NCBI GenBank assembly: GCA_021802185.1
Contig: JAKAAV010000090.1
Span: 1-7,873, forward strand
From: Chloroflexota bacterium
Lineage (GTDB): Bacteria; Chloroflexota; Limnocylindria; Limnocylindrales; CSP1-4
Direction of reading: 5' to 3'
DNA: 7,873 bases
Shown here: piece after piece, positions 6,478 to 7,873 of the stretch
Position numbering within the stretch: the stretch's first letter is position 1
Layout of the letters: each line of letters opens with the position of its first letter
The notes under the pieces: model-generated
Database searches by the model: none
Told to the model about the DNA's origin: nothing
The model's input: only the letters and a program-made list of their open reading frames with translations
Program-made: the position numbers and the translations under genes

Positions 6478-6539
6478 GGTATCAGCCGCGGCACCGGCTC
6501 CGGGGGGCTCGGGAGCGTGGGGGTGGGGGCCCGGGTTTC

Positions 6540-6566
6540 GGGGCCCGGGGTTCGGGGGGCTCGGGG
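6540..6566 (+). other. G-quadruplex motif
   Basis: Four plus-strand G-tracts of 4, 4, 6 and 4 bases are separated by three 3-nt loops (CCC, TTC, CTC), which satisfies the strict short-loop quadruplex rule. It lies in a longer G-rich block (about 6500-6580) where GGGCCCGG followed by a short T/C stretch recurs. The G-rich strand is the template strand for the ECF operon. GGGCCC pairings could compete with quadruplex formation. It lies upstream of the proposed promoter. Confidence 0.6.
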
Positions 6567-6635
6567 CCCGGATTTCGGGGCACTCGTGCCCCTTGCTCGG
6601 ACGGTGCGGCGACGCGTACCCGCGGGACCGGCAGT

Positions 6636-6849
6636 CTCTCTCCCGCTCGCGAGCTCCCCCCGACCCGAGCGGGGCTCGCCGGCTCTCTCCCACTCGCGAG
6701 CTCTCCCCCGCCCCGAGGGGGGCTCGCCCCCCGGCCCGAGCGGGATCGGCGGGCTCTCTCCCGCTCGCGAGCTCCCCCCGACCCGAGCGGGGCTCGCCGG
6801 CTCTCTCCCACTCGCGAGCGGGGTCCCCCCCGGCCCGAGCGGGACCGGA
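6636..6849. repeat. Hairpin-rich repeat block with a perfect 66-bp direct repeat
   Basis: Positions 6636-6701 recur without a mismatch at 6754-6819. Inside are four related units that open with CTCTCTCCC(G/A)CTCGCGAGC, at about 6636, 6683, 6754 and 6801. Two carry CCCGCTCG pairing with CGAGCGGG (6642-6649/6666-6673 and 118 bp further on). The palindrome GCTCGCGAGC and the dyad CGAGC-GGG-GCTCG also recur. Between the 66-bp copies, six G pair with six C around a CTCG loop (6717-6732). This resembles a mosaic of intergenic palindromic units (REP/BIME-like). No transposase is nearby. Confidence 0.85.
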
Positions 6850-6863
6850 ATGGGCCGACGCGA

Positions 6864-7110
6864 GGCTGACTTGACCGATGCTCACGTTCTGAACGCCGAA
6901 CGGATCGCCGCCGTCCGGAATGGCACAGACGTGGTCGGACGCGCGGTTTCGGTGCCCGAATCGTCCGGAATCGTGCGGGCGAACGCGCTGCGTCGTGCGG
7001 GGGGACGCGTGCCGGCGGACCAGCTCTGCCTTGACCGATGGCGGCTGGCACACTCGGCGCCATCGTGACCCGCCCCGCGTTCCCCGGGTGAGCGTCGGTC
7101 AAGTCCAGCC
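6864..7110. mobile_element. 247-bp segment bounded by near-perfect inverted repeats (MITE-like candidate)
   Basis: The left end (6864-6885) and right end (7088-7110) are inverted copies: GGCTG, then (G)ACTTGACCGAYGCTCAC. They differ by one A/G transition and one extra G. The core GACTTGACCGAYGCTCAC aligns over 18 bp with one difference. The interior shows no coding domain. I see no convincing target-site duplication, so mobility is inference; a dispersed regulatory repeat is the alternative. A third copy of the CTTGACCGATG core sits inside at 7030-7040. Confidence 0.45.
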
Positions 7111-7118
7111 ACGGCTGG
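7105..7118. repeat. Short palindrome at the right inverted-repeat end
   Basis: CCAGCC and GGCTGG face each other across AC. It straddles the right boundary of the inverted-repeat segment; the CCAGCC arm is also the outermost part of that repeat. It could be a structural mark at the end of the element or simply a local dyad. Confidence 0.4.
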
Positions 7119-7127
7119 CGGCGCGCT

Positions 7128-7215
7128 GCCGCCACCCGCCGGCCGCAGGGCCTGGGCCAGGCCGCCACCCGCCGGCCGCAGGGCCTGGGCCAAGTTGCCG
7201 CTCGCCGGCCGTCGG
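7128..7215. repeat. 33-bp tandem repeat, two near-identical copies plus a decayed third
   Basis: Units at 7128-7160 and 7161-7193 differ only in the last base (G/A). A third, diverged copy starts at 7194 and is recognisable through CCGGCCG to about 7215. The unit divides into three 11-bp thirds, matching the 11-bp period of the next repeat. It lies in the 3' flank of the nucleoside hydrolase gene and is not in its frame. Confidence 0.85.
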
Positions 7216-7242
7216 CCGCTGCTCCCACGCGATGCTCCTCGA

Positions 7243-7297
7243 GCAAGCCGCGCGCAAGCCCATCGCCAGCCGCGCGCCAGCCGCGCGGCAGCCCCGG
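7243..7297. repeat. 11-bp tandem repeat, four copies plus a degenerate fifth
   Basis: Units on the plus strand: GCAAGCCGCGC (7243), GCAAGCCCATC (7254), GCCAGCCGCGC (7265), GCCAGCCGCGC (7276) and a degenerate GGCAGCCCCGG (7287). The array begins 13 nt past the nucleoside hydrolase stop (7310), in its 3' flank. The period is not codon-sized, so it is non-coding. Confidence 0.75.
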
Positions 7298-7309
7298 CAC
7301 CTCTCGCCG

Positions 7310-7873
7310 CTACCCGCGGTCCCGCGCCAGCCGCCCGACCCGGTCGATCAGGCGCTCCAGGAACGTCTCGGCGTCCGCGTCGACCCCGACCAGAGCGTTC
7401 GCCGGCCGGTGCCACAGGTGTCGCCAATCGGCGATCGTCTGGCCGCACGCGATCTCGCCGGCCGTCTCGACGTCGACCGTCACGGGCTCGGCACGCACCA
7501 GCGATTCGTCGAGCGCGATCGCGACCACGAAGGGATCGTGGACGAACGCGCCGTAGAAGCCGTCGTACCGCGCGTGGAACTCCATGTAGAAGCGGAGCGA
7601 GTCGGCGACGTACCTGAGCACCGCGTTGTCCGGCGCCCCGGCGTCCCCGGATCGCACGCGCGCCTCGGCCCGGCCGCCGTCACAGCCCGCGGCCCCCGCG
7701 AGCATCGCGACGTGGTCGGGCAGCATCCGCGCTCGCTCGGTGACGTCGAGCCCGAGCGCGAGTGGCAGCGCGGCGGAGGGTGCCCGGCTGGCGGCCGCGG
7801 TGACGTCGAGCCCGAGGGCGAGCGGCAGCGCGACGGAGGGTGCCCGGCTGGCGGCCGCGGTGACGTCGAGCCC
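7310..7873 (-). CDS. Nucleoside hydrolase (IUNH family), C-terminal part, truncated by window edge
   Basis: 187 residues are visible, with no start and the reading frame open to the right edge. The family hydrolyses the N-glycosidic bond of ribonucleosides to base plus ribose. The hallmark C-terminal segment FYGAFVHDPFVVAIALDESL (about 106-125 of the visible part) holds the conserved HDP, whose His and Asp belong to the active site and calcium-bound ribose site. It is followed by VDVETAGEIACGQTIADWR, also typical. LPLALGLDVTERARMLPDHV matches the mid-protein strand and helix that precede it. The N-terminal DxDPGxDD calcium motif would lie outside the window. Oddly, a 20-residue block ending at GLDV occurs 2.2 times in frame. 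An internal ATG at 7726 is not the start, because homologous sequence continues upstream of it. Substrate preference cannot be read from this portion. It ends 987 nt before the ECF operon. Confidence 0.85.
   Translation of the reverse strand, partial: GLDVTAAASRAPSVALPLALGLDVTAAASRAPSAALPLALGLDVTERARMLPDHVAMLAGAAGCDGGRAEARVRSGDAGAPDNAVLRYVADSLRFYMEFHARYDGFYGAFVHDPFVVAIALDESLVRAEPVTVDVETAGEIACGQTIADWRHLWHRPANALVGVDADAETFLERLIDRVGRLARDRG
7738..7873. repeat. 60-bp in-frame tandem repeat inside the nucleoside hydrolase
   Basis: 7741-7800 repeats as 7801-7860 with three substitutions, and a third copy begins at 7861 and runs off the window (13 bp seen). Shared sequence extends left to 7738. Sixty bp is exactly 20 codons, so the frame is kept without a stop. 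In minus-strand codons, two differences are silent (Ala, Pro) and one changes Ala to Val. The divergence argues against a pure assembly echo, but the repeat at a window end leaves the true copy number unknown. Confidence 0.9.

Larger units (their letters stand above)
6323..7309. other. 987-nt gene-free, repeat-rich region
   Basis: This separates the nucleoside hydrolase from the transporter operon. Long frames stay open on both strands, but they consist of repeat-derived Pro/Arg/Gly/Ala runs without domains. Frames are open because GC-rich DNA has few stop codons. Contents from left to right are the S-gene leader, a G-rich block with a G-quadruplex motif, a hairpin-rich direct-repeat block, a segment bounded by inverted repeats, and two tandem repeats of 33 and 11 bp. 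Each is listed separately. I see no RNA gene. Confidence 0.65.

Noticed and set aside
6323..6480. Known TPP, preQ1, folate, FMN or cobalamin riboswitch in the S leader
   Set aside because: None of the conserved core sequences of these classes is visible; only generic GC stems are present.
5426..6874. Plus-strand open frame opposite the S gene and its upstream region
   Set aside because: Its first half is antisense to the S gene and its second half translates the hairpin repeats. There is no domain.
6871..7040. TTGACC motifs as ordinary sigma-70 promoters
   Set aside because: No TAnnnT box occurs at 16-18 nt from any of them, and no plus-strand gene lies downstream.
6319..7300. Overlapping minus-strand frames in the repeat region
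   Set aside because: They consist of repeat-encoded Gly/Arg/Pro runs in several registers, change frame relative to the 66-bp and 33-bp repeats, and have no family resemblance.
7310..7726. A complete 138-aa gene starting at the ATG at 7726
   Set aside because: Nucleoside-hydrolase-like sequence (LPLALGLDVTERAR) continues in frame upstream of that ATG to the window edge, so the gene is truncated, not short.

Overview
The window is very GC-rich (roughly 70% or more), with few AT-rich patches. Every gene I accept lies on the minus strand. Base composition, promoter style (TTGACC/TACGGT) and gene content fit a high-GC soil or groundwater bacterium, most likely Chloroflexota (Limnocylindria-like) or Actinomycetota. 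No marker gene fixes the taxon. The odd window length and the tandem repeat running off the right edge suggest this may be a whole contig ending inside a repeat.

In transcription order (right to left) the layout is as follows. (1) 7873-7310: the C-terminal part of an inosine-uridine-type nucleoside hydrolase, truncated by the window edge and carrying an in-frame 60-bp tandem duplication. (2) 7309-6323: a 987-nt gene-free stretch packed with repeats. It holds 11-bp and 33-bp tandem repeats, a 247-bp segment bounded by near-perfect inverted repeats, a 66-bp direct repeat in a hairpin-rich block, a strong G-quadruplex motif, and a structured leader for the next gene. (3) 6322-2803: four tightly packed genes for a complete energy-coupling factor (ECF) transporter: substrate-binding membrane subunit (S), transmembrane coupling subunit (EcfT) and two ATPases (EcfA). 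(4) 2802-2194: a separate small unit with its own probable promoter, encoding a cold-shock-domain protein and, overlapping it by 4 nt, a 74-aa protein with a CxCGW motif. (5) 2092-318: a promoter and a soluble PAS hybrid histidine kinase with a C-terminal receiver domain. (6) 317-1: a gene-free end with a 17-bp tandem repeat of about 7.8 copies.

The ECF genes should form one membrane complex: the S subunit captures a small molecule, EcfT couples it to the EcfA heterodimer, and ATP hydrolysis drives uptake. The S subunit cannot be assigned to a known vitamin class from sequence alone. The nearby nucleoside hydrolase raises the inference that the cargo is a nucleoside or modified nucleoside that is cleaved to base and ribose after uptake. 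The 1-kb gap means co-transcription is not assured. The kinase and cold-shock unit show no direct functional tie to the transporter.

The most interesting items are the possible nucleoside-salvage ECF module with its unassigned S subunit, the in-frame 20-residue duplication in the hydrolase, and the dense set of unrelated repeats around it. I found no CRISPR array, tRNA, rRNA, transposase or recognisable known riboswitch.
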